64,000 nt of DNA, taken from the NCBI GenBank assembly GCA_037892935.1, contig JAYXKI010000017.1, forward strand, positions 248,001 to 312,000. Direction: 5' to 3'. Below the pieces are notes generated by a model. It did no database searches, had not been told where the DNA came from, and saw only the letters and a list, made by a program, of their open reading frames with translations. Position numbers and translations under genes: made by a program. Of this stretch, positions 12,256 to 23,638 are shown in pieces (the first letter of the stretch is position 1; each line of letters starts with the position of its first letter). Source of the stretch: Phlebopus portentosus. Its lineage: Eukaryota > Basidiomycota > Agaricomycetes > Boletales > Boletinellaceae.

Positions 12256-12339
12256 CCTCCAGAAATGAAGCCTCAAGCTATCAGACTCTAACCACTAACC
12301 ACCTGGCAGGTGCCAAAGACCATCAGAGACATGGGGGAG

Positions 12340-13110
12340 TGGCCTAGGGATGCCGAGGTATGAAACAAATGGAGTAGTAGGTCTGCTGGAAGGAAGGGGA
12401 GGTCACAGGAGTCCACCGAAGTAGCACAATCTCAGTAGGGGGAAGCTAGAGGGCGTATACGACAAATATGAGGCGTAACGTGCAGCCAGTAGATGGTAAG
12501 GATGCCGAAGGGGAATAGGAAAAGAGGCCTGGGTCGCTGGAGGGCCGCTGAGGTCAAATAGGGGGCCACCAGGGATGAGGGAGCTTGTACAAATCTGCCG
12601 CAGTAGCATAAACTGGATAAACAAAAGGTAGGGACCGTATACAATGAATATAAGGGGCAACGTGCGGTGAGTAACTGGAAAGGACGCCAAAGGGGAATAG
12701 GAAAAGAGGCCTGGGTCACTGGAGGGCCGCCGAGGTCAAACAAGGGGCCGCTGGGGACAAGGGAGCGTGTACAAATCTGCCGCGGTAGCGTAAACTAGGT
12801 AGTCAAAAGGTAAGGACCGTGTATGATGAATATAGGGGGCAATGTGCGGCCAGTAACTGGAAAGGACGCCAAAGGGGAATAGGAAAGGAGGCCTGGGTCG
12901 CCAGAGGGCCGCCAAGGTCAAATAGGGGCCGCCGGGAACAAGGGAGCTTACATGAATCCGCTGCAGTAGCGTAAACTGAATAAATGAAAGGTAGAGACCA
13001 TGTACGATGAATATAAAAGGTAATGTGCGGCCAGTAACTGGAAAGGACGCCGAAGGGGAGTAGGACAGAAGGCCTGGGTCGCTGGAGGGCCGCCGAGGTC
13101 AAATAGGGGC
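12340..13110. repeat. 182-bp tandem repeat, about 4 copies (inside element C)
   Basis: The word GGGGAATAGGA (with variants) recurs at about 12510, 12692, 12874 and 13055, a period of 181-182 bp. Each unit carries GGCCTGGGTCGC, AGGGCCGCCGAGGTCAAATA and the imperfect repeat GTAGCGTAAACT. The unit length is not a multiple of three and open frames across it shift, so I do not read it as coding. Confidence 0.85.
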
Positions 13111-13616
13111 TGCCAGACAGGTACAATGTAGTGCGGCAGACGTTTTGGGATAGGTTCCCAGTCCTAACTCACACACTGAGTGTCAGAGGCACTGAAAGAG
13201 TGTAGAACGACAAGTCAAGGGTAGTATATAGTCAAGGGAGGAGCTCAGTACATGAGGGGGAGCTCAGAGTGAGGGAATCTCGAACCCTGGCCCTTGGATG
13301 TTGTATAAGCTTTCTATCCCATCTATCTCCTTTGTCTACTGATGAATATACACTCTATATATACTCTACTGCTCTCGCCGATGAGTTCTACTGTCTGATA
13401 ACATCTCCTGAGTCACTGGGCTTGCCAAGGGCCACCGCTGGAGCATCTAGGAGTCGTCCAAGAGCTGCATCGTGAGGGGATCATCCAATGGCATAAAATA
13501 TTGAGTATCTGCAATAATACGGGCACCAGCAGAGTCTGGCTTGGCAGCAGTGGTCGGTGGCTTGGCACGCTGCTGTACCACATGCCTGACTGCCATATAT
13601 GGTCTAGAGTTGCCCA

Positions 13617-14886
13617 CCGCTGTGGTATTTTGGGTGGTCTCTCTATCTGAAGGCGCTACAGATGTCCATCCTACTAAGGGAGCTGAATGTGTGAAGAAAC
13701 CTCCAGAAACGAAGCCTCAAGCTATCAGACTCTAACCACTAACCACCTGGCAGGTGCCAAAGACCGTCAGAGACGTGGGGGAGTGGCCTAGTGATGCCGA
13801 GGTATGAAAGGAATGCTCTAGTAGGTCCGCCGGATCGAAGGGGAGGTCACAGGAGTCCGCCGGAGTAGCGCAATCTCAGTAGGGTGAAGCTAGGAGCTGT
13901 ATATGATGAATATGAGGCGTAACGTGCGGCGAGTAGGTGAAAAACACGCCGAGGGGGAATACAATGGAAGGCCTGTGTCGCCGGAGGGCCGCCGAGGTCG
14001 AATAGGGGGCCGCCGGGGACGAGAGGGCTTGTGTAAATCCGCCGCAGTAGCATAAACTGGATAAATAAAAGGTAGGGACCATATATGATGAATATAAGGG
14101 GCAATGTGCGGCCAGCAGATGAAAAGGGCGCCGAAGGGGAATAGGAAAGGAGGCCTGGGTCGCCGGAGGGCCGCCGAGGTCGAATAGGGGGCCGCCGGGG
14201 ACGAGGGAGCTCGTACAAATCCGCCGCGGTAGCGTAAACTGGGTAAATGAAAGGTAGGGACCGTATACGATGAATATAAGGGACAACATGCGGCGAGTAA
14301 CTGGAAAAGACGCCGAGGGGGGATACAATGGAAGGCCTGTGTCACCGGAGGGCCGCCGAGGTCAAATAGAGGCCGCCTGACAGGTACGATGTAGTGCGGC
14401 GGACGTTTGAGGGTAGGTTCCCAGTCCTAACTCACACACTAAATGTCAGAGGCGCCAAAGGAGAATAGAACGACGAGTCAAGGGTAGTATATAGTCAATG
14501 GGGGAGCTCAGTACATGAGGGGGAGCTCAGAGTGAGGGAATCTCGAACCCTGGCCCTTGTATGCTGTGGAAGCTCTCTGCTATGTATGTATATGGTGCTC
14601 GTCTACTGATGAATATACACTCTATATATACTCTACTGCTCTCGCCGATGAGTCCTACTGTCTGACAACATCTCCTGAGTCACTGGGCTCGCCAAGGGCC
14701 GCCGCCGGAGCATCTAGGAGTCGCCCAAGAGCTACATCGCGAGGGGATCATCCAATGGCATGAAATATCGAGTATCTGCAATAAAACGGGCGCCGGCAGA
14801 GTCTGGCTTGGCAGCGGCGGTCGGTGGCTTGGCACGCCACTGTACCACATGCCTGACTGCCATATATGGTCTAGAGTCACCCGCCG
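13617..14886. repeat. Second copy of the long unit of element C, without element B
   Basis: It begins GCTGTGGTATT, like the left end of C at 5589, and continues through the region homologous to 5589-5674 and 12261 onward without the retrotransposon. It therefore shows the pre-insertion site of element B. It ends with the same segment (CTGGCTTGGCAGC...CATATATGGTCTAGAGT) that ends the first unit at about 13608. Confidence 0.8.
13790..14370. repeat. 182-bp tandem repeat, about 3 copies (second array)
   Basis: This is the same unit as at 12340-13110, with the phase word at about 13954, 14136 and 14318. Copy number differs between the two arrays (3 against 4), so the array has expanded or contracted since the long unit was duplicated. 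Confidence 0.85.
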
Positions 14887-16262
14887 CTTGGGGGGAACTC
14901 AGGAAACGTCGGGGCCGATGTTCGGAGGCCAATATCGTGTATATGAGATCGAGGGCGCATCAGTCAGGGTCTCTGGGCCGCCCAAGGCCGCCGCTGCACT
15001 CAATATAGAGTGTAGGCGATTCATGGTAACTAAGGAGGGCGCCGGAGCGGCGGATCTGCAACTCGCCGCTTGATCGGCGGTGGATTCGTAAAGGTGCGGC
15101 CTTTGGTGGCATATGAGCAGGGATGATACTAGATAAATCCATAGGCCTTGGGGGACTGCCTGGTAAGTTGTAGGAGGCCTCGGCGAGGGCACCTGAGGAT
15201 GCCTGAGTGGCCGCCGGACCGATCTGAGGCTTGGGGGGCCGCCGCAGGGGTGTCCAAATCCGCCTCGAGGCTGTACATATGAGGAATCGTAATAACGAAG
15301 GCCTATAATGATTGGGGGACATCTCCTATGGTGTCTGGTGCTGGGTAGGAGCCTTCGGCGGATGTGTATGGGTGCCAGGGAGCCAGCGGCGGACTCGTCT
15401 GGGCTCTTGGAGGGCGCCACAGGGGGAAGCGTAGGCTAGAATCTATAGATATGTGCTCGTATGGCCTCTAGAGTGTGGTATGAGTATGCCCTGGTCCTCT
15501 GAGGTGTAGGCGGCGAAGGGATATGGTATCTGAAGTAGGGGAGAGCTATAGTATGAGTGTCCTGGCACAGGACTGGCCAGGGCACTACACCGCTTGGGGG
15601 GAAGTCGGAAAACGTCGGGGCCAATGTTCGGAGGCCAATATTGTATATGAGATTGAGAGTGCATCAGTCAGGGTCCCTAGGCTGCCCAAGGCCACCACTG
15701 CACTCAATATAGAGTGTAGGCGATCCATGGTAACTAAGGAGGGCACCGGAGCAGCGGATTTGTAAAAGTGCGGCCTTTGGTGGCATATGAGCAGGGATGA
15801 TACTAGATAACTTTGTAGGCTTTGGGGGACTGTCTGGTAAGCTGTGGGAGGCTTCGGTGAGGGCACCTGAGGATGCCTGAGTAGCCACCGGACTGATCTG
15901 AGGCTTGGGAGGCCACTACAGGGGCGTCCAAATCTACCTCGAGCCTGTACATATAAGGAATCATAATAACGAAGGCCTATAATGATTGGGGGACATCTCC
16001 TATGGTGTCTGGTGCTGGGTAGGAGCCTTTGGCGGATCTGTATGGGTGCTAGGGAGCTAGCAGCAGACTCGTCTGGGCTCTCAGAGGGCACCGCAGGGGG
16101 AAGTGTAGGCTAGAATCCATAGATATGTGCTCGTATGGCCTCTAGAGTGTGGTATGAGTATGCCCTGGTCCTCTGAGGTGTAGGCAGCGAAGGGATATGG
16201 TATCTGAAGTAGGGGAGAGCCATAGTATGAGTGTCCTGGCACAGGACTGGCCAGGGCACTAC
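14886..16262. repeat. Direct tandem duplication of a 0.7-kb unit in element C
   Basis: Unit 1 (about 14886-15590) and unit 2 (15591-16262) both start CCGCTTGGGGGGAA followed by AACGTCGGGGCC and both end CTGGCCAGGGCACTACA. Unit 2 is about 35 bp shorter because of a gap near 15765. Short palindromes GCACTACA and TGTAGTGC (13127, 14390) recur at unit edges, as though they were old element ends. Confidence 0.8.
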
Positions 16263-16268
16263 AGCGCA

Positions 16269-17380
16269 AGCAAAAGTGGCAAAGGAAAGACAAATCTGAC
16301 AAGACAAGACCTAGGCACAACACAAAACAACAAGCTCAGAACAGAGACAACTATCGACACTCTGGAGCACCAGGAATACTATTCGCACCATGGAGGGAAG
16401 GTAACAATGGACACCCTCAAGAGATGAAGCCGCAAGCAAAACTGGAAAGTCGACCAGTAACATCAAAACTGGAACAGCCAAAGAAAGCAGATGAAGCAAA
16501 GAGTCCGAGCATGGAAAATATATCAGACTCTACATCGAGACAATCATCAGAAGGAATGATTATAGTGCAACAACGAACAAGGCACATACCAAGAAGGATG
16601 ATCCCAGCACGGCAATTGTACCAGACATCTGAAGGTGAAGTTACCGAAGTAACAGGCAAGCATAACCGAGATGAACAGGAGGAAATAAATGACTCTCCTA
16701 AGCAATGGAAGAAACAGCCACTACGAAGAAGGTGACCATTACCACTGGAACAGAAGAAACCAGATGGCACAGAAATCCAGCCAGTACCAAAGGAAAATCC
16801 TGGGATGACAACTAGTACACATCCACCAGAGGAACAATATCATGACAGACGAATGGCAGGAATGAAACAAAATTGGACACCACAACTAATACCACTCAGA
16901 GAAGCAACTCCCACACTGAAGTGTACAAGATGGGCAATTGAAGATAGCGATATCGATATGCAAGATGGACAGGAGACAACAGAAGACACTTCTATGTACG
17001 ACATAGAGCCACTAGACATCAAAAGGCTCAGAACGACCAACCAACCAATTACCCTCACTAGAAAGGAAGAGCTCACTGAAAAGCTAGAGCTAGACCTTAA
17101 ACAAAATTGGTCACCAAAGAACCAAGTCTCACAACCACTGAACAAAGCGAGTTCAGTATTACAGCAGTATTTGCAGCAGAAGGCAGCTGCAGAAGGATTA
17201 CTCAGCACAGAGAAACGAGATTGGCGAAAACTCCTACCAAAGCAAATTGCAGACTATGCAGACATATTTGATCCCGATAAATCAAGAAGGTTACCCAAGC
17301 ATACAAAATGGGATATGGCGATAAACCTCAAGGAAGGAGTACCATTACCAAAACCAAGGCCTATTATCAAGCTCACATGA
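16269..17380 (+). pseudogene. Protease-RT linker of element A (continuation)
   Basis: This is the downstream half of the frame broken by element C. It is a Gln/Lys/Glu-rich linker with stops near 16732, reading into YADIFDPDKSRRLPKHTKWD, the conserved segment before RT in Ty3/Gypsy polyproteins (about 17250-17310). The frame stops at 17378 (TGA) directly before RT. Confidence 0.7.
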
Positions 17381-18220
17381 GAAGAGCAGGCAGCACTCAA
17401 TGCCTATGTCCAAGAACTATTGGACAAAGGATGGATCAAAAAGGTTCACCCATATGAACCATGTCCGGTAGCAGCACCAGTCTTCTTTGTTGGAAAGAAA
17501 GATGGAGGAGCACGAGCAGTAACCAATTACCGAGACATCAACGACGTGACAGTATCAGATCCATACCCAATACCGATTATGAGCGTTCTACCAGAGAAAC
17601 TGGAGAAAGGAAAATTCTTCTTTACACTCAATATGCGATCAGGATACAACAACCTGAGAATTCGAGAAGGAGATGAATGGAAGGCAGCATTCCGAGTTGG
17701 CAATGCAGTCTACAAGCCGAAGGTCATGATGTTTGGAATGAAGAACTCACCTGCAGTATTCCAACGATTCATGAATGACAACTTTGAATATTGGCTCAGA
17801 ACAGAAGAGGCACTAAACTACCTAGATAACCTCATTGGCCAGGCACAAACTAAAGAGGAGCACTGAACACTCCTCAGGGCAATTCTACAGAAATGCTGAG
17901 AACTCGACATCTATCTCAAAATCGAGAAATGTCATTTCCTCCAAACCTAACTCGACTATCTGGGATTTGTAGTAGGAACAAAAGGCATCCAAATGGATCC
18001 TTACAAACTCAAAGCAATACGAGAATGGCCAACACCAAAGACAAAATGACAGATCTGAAAGTTCCAAGGCTTTTGCAACTTCTACCGAAGATTCATCAGG
18101 AACTATGCCAATTTATACACACCTATTGGTGAACTTATCAAGAAGGATCACAAGTTCATTTGGACAGAAGCACAAGACAAAGCTTTTGAAAGTATCAAGA
18201 AGGCATTCGAAACTGAAGTG
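17381..18220 (+). pseudogene. Reverse transcriptase of element A, truncated
   Basis: It encodes VFFVGKKDGGARAVTNYRDIN, GDEWKAAFRV, MFGMKNSPAVFQRFMND and NYLDNLIG. The last corresponds to the catalytic YLDD, with the second Asp changed to Asn. Further stops follow (17864, 17897, 17948). The thumb region (FQGFCNFYRRFIRNY, in another frame) reaches about 18220 and then joins LTR sequence abruptly. RNase H, integrase and the start of the 3' LTR are deleted. Confidence 0.85.
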
Positions 18221-19417
18221 GAGAACATGACTACTAAAGTCTAACACCTAAAGTCTAAAGGCTAATCCGAGCCCAATGGAGACATCACTGGCATTCCAGC
18301 ACTGTCAGACTTGTGCCTGAGCGTACATAGTCCTTTATGAGATATACTTCACAGTATGTCATGCTACAAGCAAAACACATGACTGCCAGATCGAAGTCCA
18401 ACATCACACACAAGAAGCATTACATGCCAATCCACCAAATCCTATAATACCCAAGCGATATGAGGAACTCATTGTTACAACTCAAACCCCTCAAGCTGCA
18501 GACCCGATAACTTGGAGGATACTAGGATGGTACAAGCCAGAGCTGCACAACTCATGTCCAGCCTCTACAGTACAAGCGAACCTTTATTTACCAAAGAACG
18601 CGAACCTGGGCACCAAGCAATTACAACTGGTACTCCAACGAAGGATATGGCAATACATTCGCGATGTTAGACTCCCAGGCAAAGTATGGCTAGTCACTCA
18701 AACACAACTACATCCCCCAGCAGAACTCATACAGTTCATGGTATGCATTGGACCATACTCTACACCAACCCGACATCTCAATACCGATGTGCGAGTTGTG
18801 CTTACACCCTTCGGACCACAAGACGAACAGCGAAGAGTCACATATCGAGCTGCCTACATTGCACCAAGAGCTACAATCCCACCTAGTGATGGAATCAACG
18901 TCATAGTGGAGCACTGACAGTGGAGCTTTCCATACTGGAGCAGCACCTCTATTGTCTCAGTCAGCAATCTCACAGAATTCCATCATAGTGGAAATACATT
19001 GGAGCAAAGTGGCACTCGGTGGAGCAGAATGACAAAGGAAGTGATATAATGGTGGAGAGAAGTGGAGTAAGGTGGAGCATAGTGGAGTAAAGTGGAGAGA
19101 AGATGAGTAAGAAATAGGATAGAAAATGGATTATCTAGAAAGCATAAATAGCATTAGAAGTAGGCCCTCTTTTCCCCATCTTTCGATCCTCTTAACACAC
19201 TAGTGATAGTGTCCTAACACAACTCACTGTGTGCTTTGTACTACTACGCCTCTTGGAAATCCCAATCTGCTCTTACTCTACCTTGTCTCTAAAAGCATCC
19301 TTCACCAGGACTGCAACTAGGAAGGATAGTAAGGGGACTGCGTGGTACAGCTAAACGTGGGTAGATAGATCACCTCTACATAACATACCACTGCTTAGGC
19401 AAAAGGATCGAAACCGG
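18221..19417 (+). repeat. 3' LTR of element A, 5'-truncated and split
   Basis: Homologous to 1393 onward in the 5' LTR and starting at AGAACATGACTACTAAAG. About the first 225 bp of the LTR are absent. It is interrupted at 19417 by the solo LTR D and resumes at 21050-21076 (TGTAACCCC...CTCTAATA, the last bases corresponding to CTCTAACA). Confidence 0.85.
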
Positions 19418-21045
19418 TGAAGAGTAAGTCTGAAGCTTGGGAACGAACGGAGTCGTTACGACCAGTTCCGCGGTGTTCCGACTGGTTTCGCTCGGTTTCG
19501 ACTGGTTTCGCTCGAACGAGTGAACTTAGCAAGAACGCCATAGTCCAGATGGCACGTGCACCGTTCTTTGATCAGCCATCAAGACGGGAGAATCACGGCA
19601 TCAAGCTTGCACGCGTCGATCACAAGTCTCCGGACCTCGGATCCGCATTCCAGACAAAGAGATTTGACCCTGCAACCTCGTCCTCAGTCCCTCTCCTTTG
19701 TTAAACATTGCAGACTTACTTTGTCAGGCTAGCCAGAGCCCTTCCGAGTCGTTTCCCCGAGTTCCGCTTCGTTCCGCTCAAAGAGACCCGGTTCCGAAGG
19801 TTCCGCACATTTTCTGACCTTTCTATATGCGTCCCCTTTAATCCATTATGCTCTCGTTCCAGACATGCTTAGTATTGTTTCTTTTGACCTATGTGTCCCT
19901 TAAACCATTTCTATGCGCTCCTCTCCTTTGTAGATAGCGATATGCGTTCCCTTTTCCTTATGACGTAGGTTCTCTGACCGCTGGGAGGCTCAGTCTTGGA
20001 CGTTTAGTATAAATATAGCACGACTCTCGTAGTAGAGGGACAGCTTAGTCGGAGCTGAGTGGGAGCTTAGCTTACAGTTCTCACATCGTCTCAAAGTCCC
20101 TCGACCTCTAGTCTACTTGTTAGTAGTGGACTCTCTCGTCTCTATAGTCTAATATACGATATTTCGTGTTCTGTACAGTCGATCGGTGATCTCTCTTTGC
20201 AGCAGAGCCGTTTGTACGTTCGTATAGTTCGCTGTGATCGTACAAAGGCTCCTCTTATTTCTCTCACCCGAACCGAAACCTCCTTACGTGTTCCGAACCG
20301 TTTCGCCCGGTTTCGCTCGTAACCCAGTTACTCTGCGTGCCACTCGCATTCGGTCTCGCAACACCTTCCCCTCTCCAGTGTCATCGGGAAAGGACACCAT
20401 ATCACCCCTTTCCTCCTGACTTTCCACTCTCCGCTTCCTCAAGACCAGCCCGGTGCTATTCCGCATCGTTTAGATTGGAAACGTTCGGTTTTATTGTCCC
20501 ACACGTATCCTTCGATTCTCTCAGTCCCCTTCCGTCATCGTTTCGCACCTCCATCCCTCGCATCACATTTCGACACACTCAGCAATTGTCCTTCGTCCAT
20601 CGAATCGCGTTTCGAATCGTTACGCCGCGTTCCGACACTTTAGACTACGAGTGAGATCGGCTGCAGTCGCTTACCAGTGTGTTAGCACAGTCGATTAGTC
20701 ACGTTCGGGTTAGTGGTTCGACTAGCGTAGCCTAGTTAGTTTAGTTCTTGTGCCTTGGGTTAGTCGGCTTTAGTCCAGAGCTCGCAGCTGAGCCGGAGAG
20801 TCGATTTTGCCTTTGCACTGCCACCGTCGATCTCGGGAGAAGCCTACCCTCGGAATTCCTCCTCGAGCGCTTCCCTCATATCCCCGGTTCTCACCAAGCC
20901 CTTCCATAGCCTATCCCTATTTCCCTCCACTCCTTCGTGCCCTTAGCTCGGGTGTAATTCTCTGCTGACCGTTTGAAGGTATTCTAGGGCAGCCCCTCGA
21001 ACTATACACTCCCTGTCCGGCATCAGAACGTTCACAGGAGTTTCA
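19418..21045 (+). mobile_element. Element D: solo LTR in the 3' LTR of A
   Basis: 1,628 bp beginning TGAAGAGTAAG and ending GGAGTTTCA, with CCGG immediately on both sides (19414-19417 and 21046-21049). No coding domain is present. A TATA-like box (AGTATAAATATAG, about 20007-20019) and a pyrimidine-rich second half resemble a large retrotransposon LTR on the plus strand. Repeated words GGTTTCGCTCG and CCGGTTTCG occur near 19490 and 20305. The internal part of the element is absent, so LTR-LTR recombination is the likely origin. Only 4 bp of duplication can be defended. Confidence 0.75.
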
Positions 21046-21076
21046 CCGGTGTAACCCCAGATCTACACCTCTAATA

Positions 21077-22523
21077 ACTTCCTCCTAGCAGAAAGCCTAT
21101 TGGATGCAGATGGGTGTTTAAGCTCAAGTGCAAGGCAGATGAGTCTGTAGACAGATACAAAGCAAGGCTGATAACTAAGAGCTTCTCATAGCAACCAAGT
21201 CTTGAGTTCTCTCAGGTATTTGCTCCTACAGCTAAGTAGGCTGCACTTAGAGCCATTCTAGCATTAGCTGTATTTGAAGACCTTGAGCTGTATAATATTG
21301 ACATCTTTACTACTTTTCTCAATAGTGAGATGGAGCATGATGTCTATATGACCTAGCTTAAAGGATTTAAGGACTACTTTAGTCTTAGATTTGTTCTCAA
21401 GCTGATCAAGTTAATTTATAGTCTTAAGCAGGCTGGCCATCAATGGTACAAAAAGCTTGATTCAGTGATGAAGAGCATAGGCTTTAAGTAAGTGTACTGT
21501 GATTACAGCATTTGGGTGTACAACAGGGATGAAGTGCACATCATCATTCTAGTCTATATTAATAACATGACTATTGCTGCAAAGTCTAAGCAGCAGTATA
21601 AGTCTGTCAAAGATGAACTGGCTAAGCACTTCAAACTGCATGAGTTGGGCCCAATCTTATTTTTATTAGGAGTTCACATTCACAGAGACTGCTCTAGCTA
21701 CTCTATCAGTCTGTCACAGAGACAGTATATTGTTGATGTGCTAGAGCACTTTAGTATGAGCAACTGTGATACTGTTACCACTCCTCTCTCTGAGCAGAAG
21801 CTTAGCAAGGACATGACTCCTAAGATCTCTACAGAGACTAAATATATGAAGTAGGTGCTTTATAAGTAATTAGTTGGTGCACTCATGTATTTGGCTATTG
21901 CTACTAGGCCAGATATTGCTTATACAGTTAGTGTCTTAGGATGCTTTAGTTTCAATCCTAGTCTAACTCATTGGAAGGTAGCAAAGCATCTATATCGCTA
22001 TCTGCAAGGTACAAAGGATTTCAGGTTGACTTATGCATCTGATCCTAAGTCCTCTAAGCTGTTAACTACCTTCTATAATGCTAACTATGGAGAAAATAAG
22101 AATAATAGACAGTCCACAAGTAGAGTAGTTGTTAAGATGAGAACTGATGCTATCAGTTAAGCTAGCAAGTTGCAGCCCTTTGTTACTCTATCCACTACTG
22201 AAGCAGAATATATTGCTGTTGTTAGTGCAGGATAAGAGATTATGTGGCTAAGAAATCTCTTTATAGAGTTTGGCTACAAGTTTGATGCACCTTCCTTCTT
22301 ATACATAGACAATCAGTCTGCTCTATCTGTGGCAAACAATCCTGAGCATTATGGATATATGAAACACCTAAATCTGTGCTTCTACTAGTTGAGAAATATT
22401 GTAGAGACTAATCATATCAAAGTGCATTACTTATCCACTCAGACTATACTAGCAGACATCATAACTAAAGCACTAAGCAGAGTAAAGGTGCAGGAGATAT
22501 GTAAGATACTAGAATTATGTTGA
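21077..22523 (+). pseudogene. Ty1/Copia Pol remnant: RT and RNase H
   Basis: The frame reads KPIGCRWVFKLK, SVDRYKARL, YKKLDSVMKSIGF, LGPILFLLGVHI, LMYLAIATRPDIAYTVSVL, LSTTEAEYIAV, IDNQSALSVANNPEH and LADIITKAL, all hallmarks of Copia RT-RNase H. At least eight in-frame TAG codons stand where glutamine CAG is expected. The catalytic YVDDM is YINNM. The 5' portion (Gag, protease, integrase) is missing, and the remnant starts directly at the end of element A, so A may have inserted into it or both share a deletion edge. Confidence 0.92.
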
Positions 22524-22550
22524 AGGAAGAAGTATCAGATCAGAGAGGAA

Positions 22551-22888
22551 TGTTAGAAGTGTGATTCTGACATTGTTACTATTTTGTAGTTTATTGTTCT
22601 GTTTATATTTTTTCTTATATCTGCTTTCTTGATCATATGATGCTTATATAATCTACTGTAAAAGTGACACAGTCCATTGGTGAGTATTTTACATCAAGTG
22701 TACTCACCACTGAACTCAGGTATGTAGTTACTAATAACATCAAGTGTACTCACCACTGAACTCAGGTATGTAGTTACTAATAACATCAAGTGTACTCACC
22801 ACTGAACTCAGGTATGTAGTTACTAATGACATCAAGTGTACTCACTACTGGACTCAGTGGTCCTTTGCTAGATTTGTATGCTCTAACA
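22551..22888 (+). repeat. 3' LTR of the Copia remnant
   Basis: 338 bp, TGTTAGAAG...GCTCTAACA with a 6-bp perfect terminal inversion TGTTAG/CTAACA. It is preceded by a purine run (AGAGAGGAA) and by the end of the RNase H frame, which fits a 3' LTR. It contains the 46-bp repeats listed next. Confidence 0.75.
22691..22860 (+). repeat. 46-bp tandem repeat, 3.7 copies
   Basis: Units start at 22691, 22737, 22783 and 22829 (ACATCAAGTGTACTCACCAC...). The first three are nearly identical and the fourth is partial and diverged. They lie in the Copia LTR. Confidence 0.95.
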
Positions 22889-23638
22889 TTTGGGTGACAT
22901 TTTAGTAGAGAATAGTCACCAAGGTGGTTTCAAGTCTGATTAGTAGATAGTATATGTAATGTAGCTACACCTAAGCCTAACTTAGCTCAGCTACTATCTT
23001 GGCTGAAAGTGTCTATGTTACTATCTTTTAGCAGAAACAATCAGATTTTTTGATGTTCAAATGCATGAGTTATAACAGATGTAATAAAGTAGGAAAGAGT
23101 TCTGTAAGCAGGAGTGACAATAAACCACCCAGTTTCACTACTATAATCATATCAGGGAGTCTTGAGGAGTTGCATATAGATGCCCACTGGGCTGGCCTGA
23201 TTTATCAAACTTAAATCAGATTTTTCTGGATGATGTTAGGCAAGCTATAATTTTTACACTGAATAAAGGGCAAGATAAGAATTTAGCATTATGATGCTAT
23301 CTTTTTAGTAGCAAAGTACATACTCAACAAAACCTATATATTTTTGTATGTACTGGAGTGCATTTTTGAGCAGGTTTTTTATATGGTTATATCAGATTTT
23401 TATGTGCTGCATTGATTGAGATATTTACTATTTTATTTATTTATTTTTGCTCATCCAGGATGTACTTTACATTACTGCCTTTTTCATATGTATTGTCACT
23501 CATGACTTCTGTGATTTTTATCACACTGAAAGGATCCACTCAAAAACTCGCATCAAGATCGATACAATTGGCAGATCAACAGAATCAGCATTTCAAACGC
23601 GACTAGTAACAGTCTAGCAGTCACTAGAGCCAAACTAC
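22889..23638. other. AT-rich DNA, no gene seen
   Basis: No domain, tRNA or repeat end is recognised. The open frame at 23412-23606 is short and hydrophobic with AT-driven composition. This is probably old transposon debris. Confidence 0.5.

Larger units (their letters stand above)
5583..16262. mobile_element. Element C: non-coding repeat element nested in A (split by element B)
   Basis: About 4.1 kb once the 6.6-kb element B is removed. AGCGCA stands on both sides (5577-5582 and 16263-16268), and removing one copy restores the reading frame of element A, so this is a real insertion. The ends carry only a weak inverted match, AGTGCTGTGG at left against AGTGCCCTGG at right when reversed. Inside are two tandem copies of a long unit (5589-5674 plus 12261-13616; and 13617-about 14886) and two tandem copies of a 0.7-kb unit (14886-15590; 15591-16262). 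No protein domain was found on either strand. The class is unknown; it is probably a non-autonomous DNA element. Confidence 0.65.

Noticed and set aside
12403..14345. Long minus-strand open frames rich in Pro/Tyr/Leu (up to 151 codons)
   Set aside because: They run through the 182-bp repeats in several frames at once. The unit is not a multiple of three, and no motif or intron signal exists. Compositional artefact of a GC-rich repeat.
14390..15589. A 1,200-bp element bounded by TGTAGTGC and GCACTACA
   Set aside because: The 8-bp ends are perfect inversions, but there is no target duplication and similar words occur at other unit edges, so I treat it as internal structure of element C.
22691..22860. 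CRISPR-like array
   Set aside because: Units are contiguous 46-bp repeats without spacers, in a eukaryotic genome.
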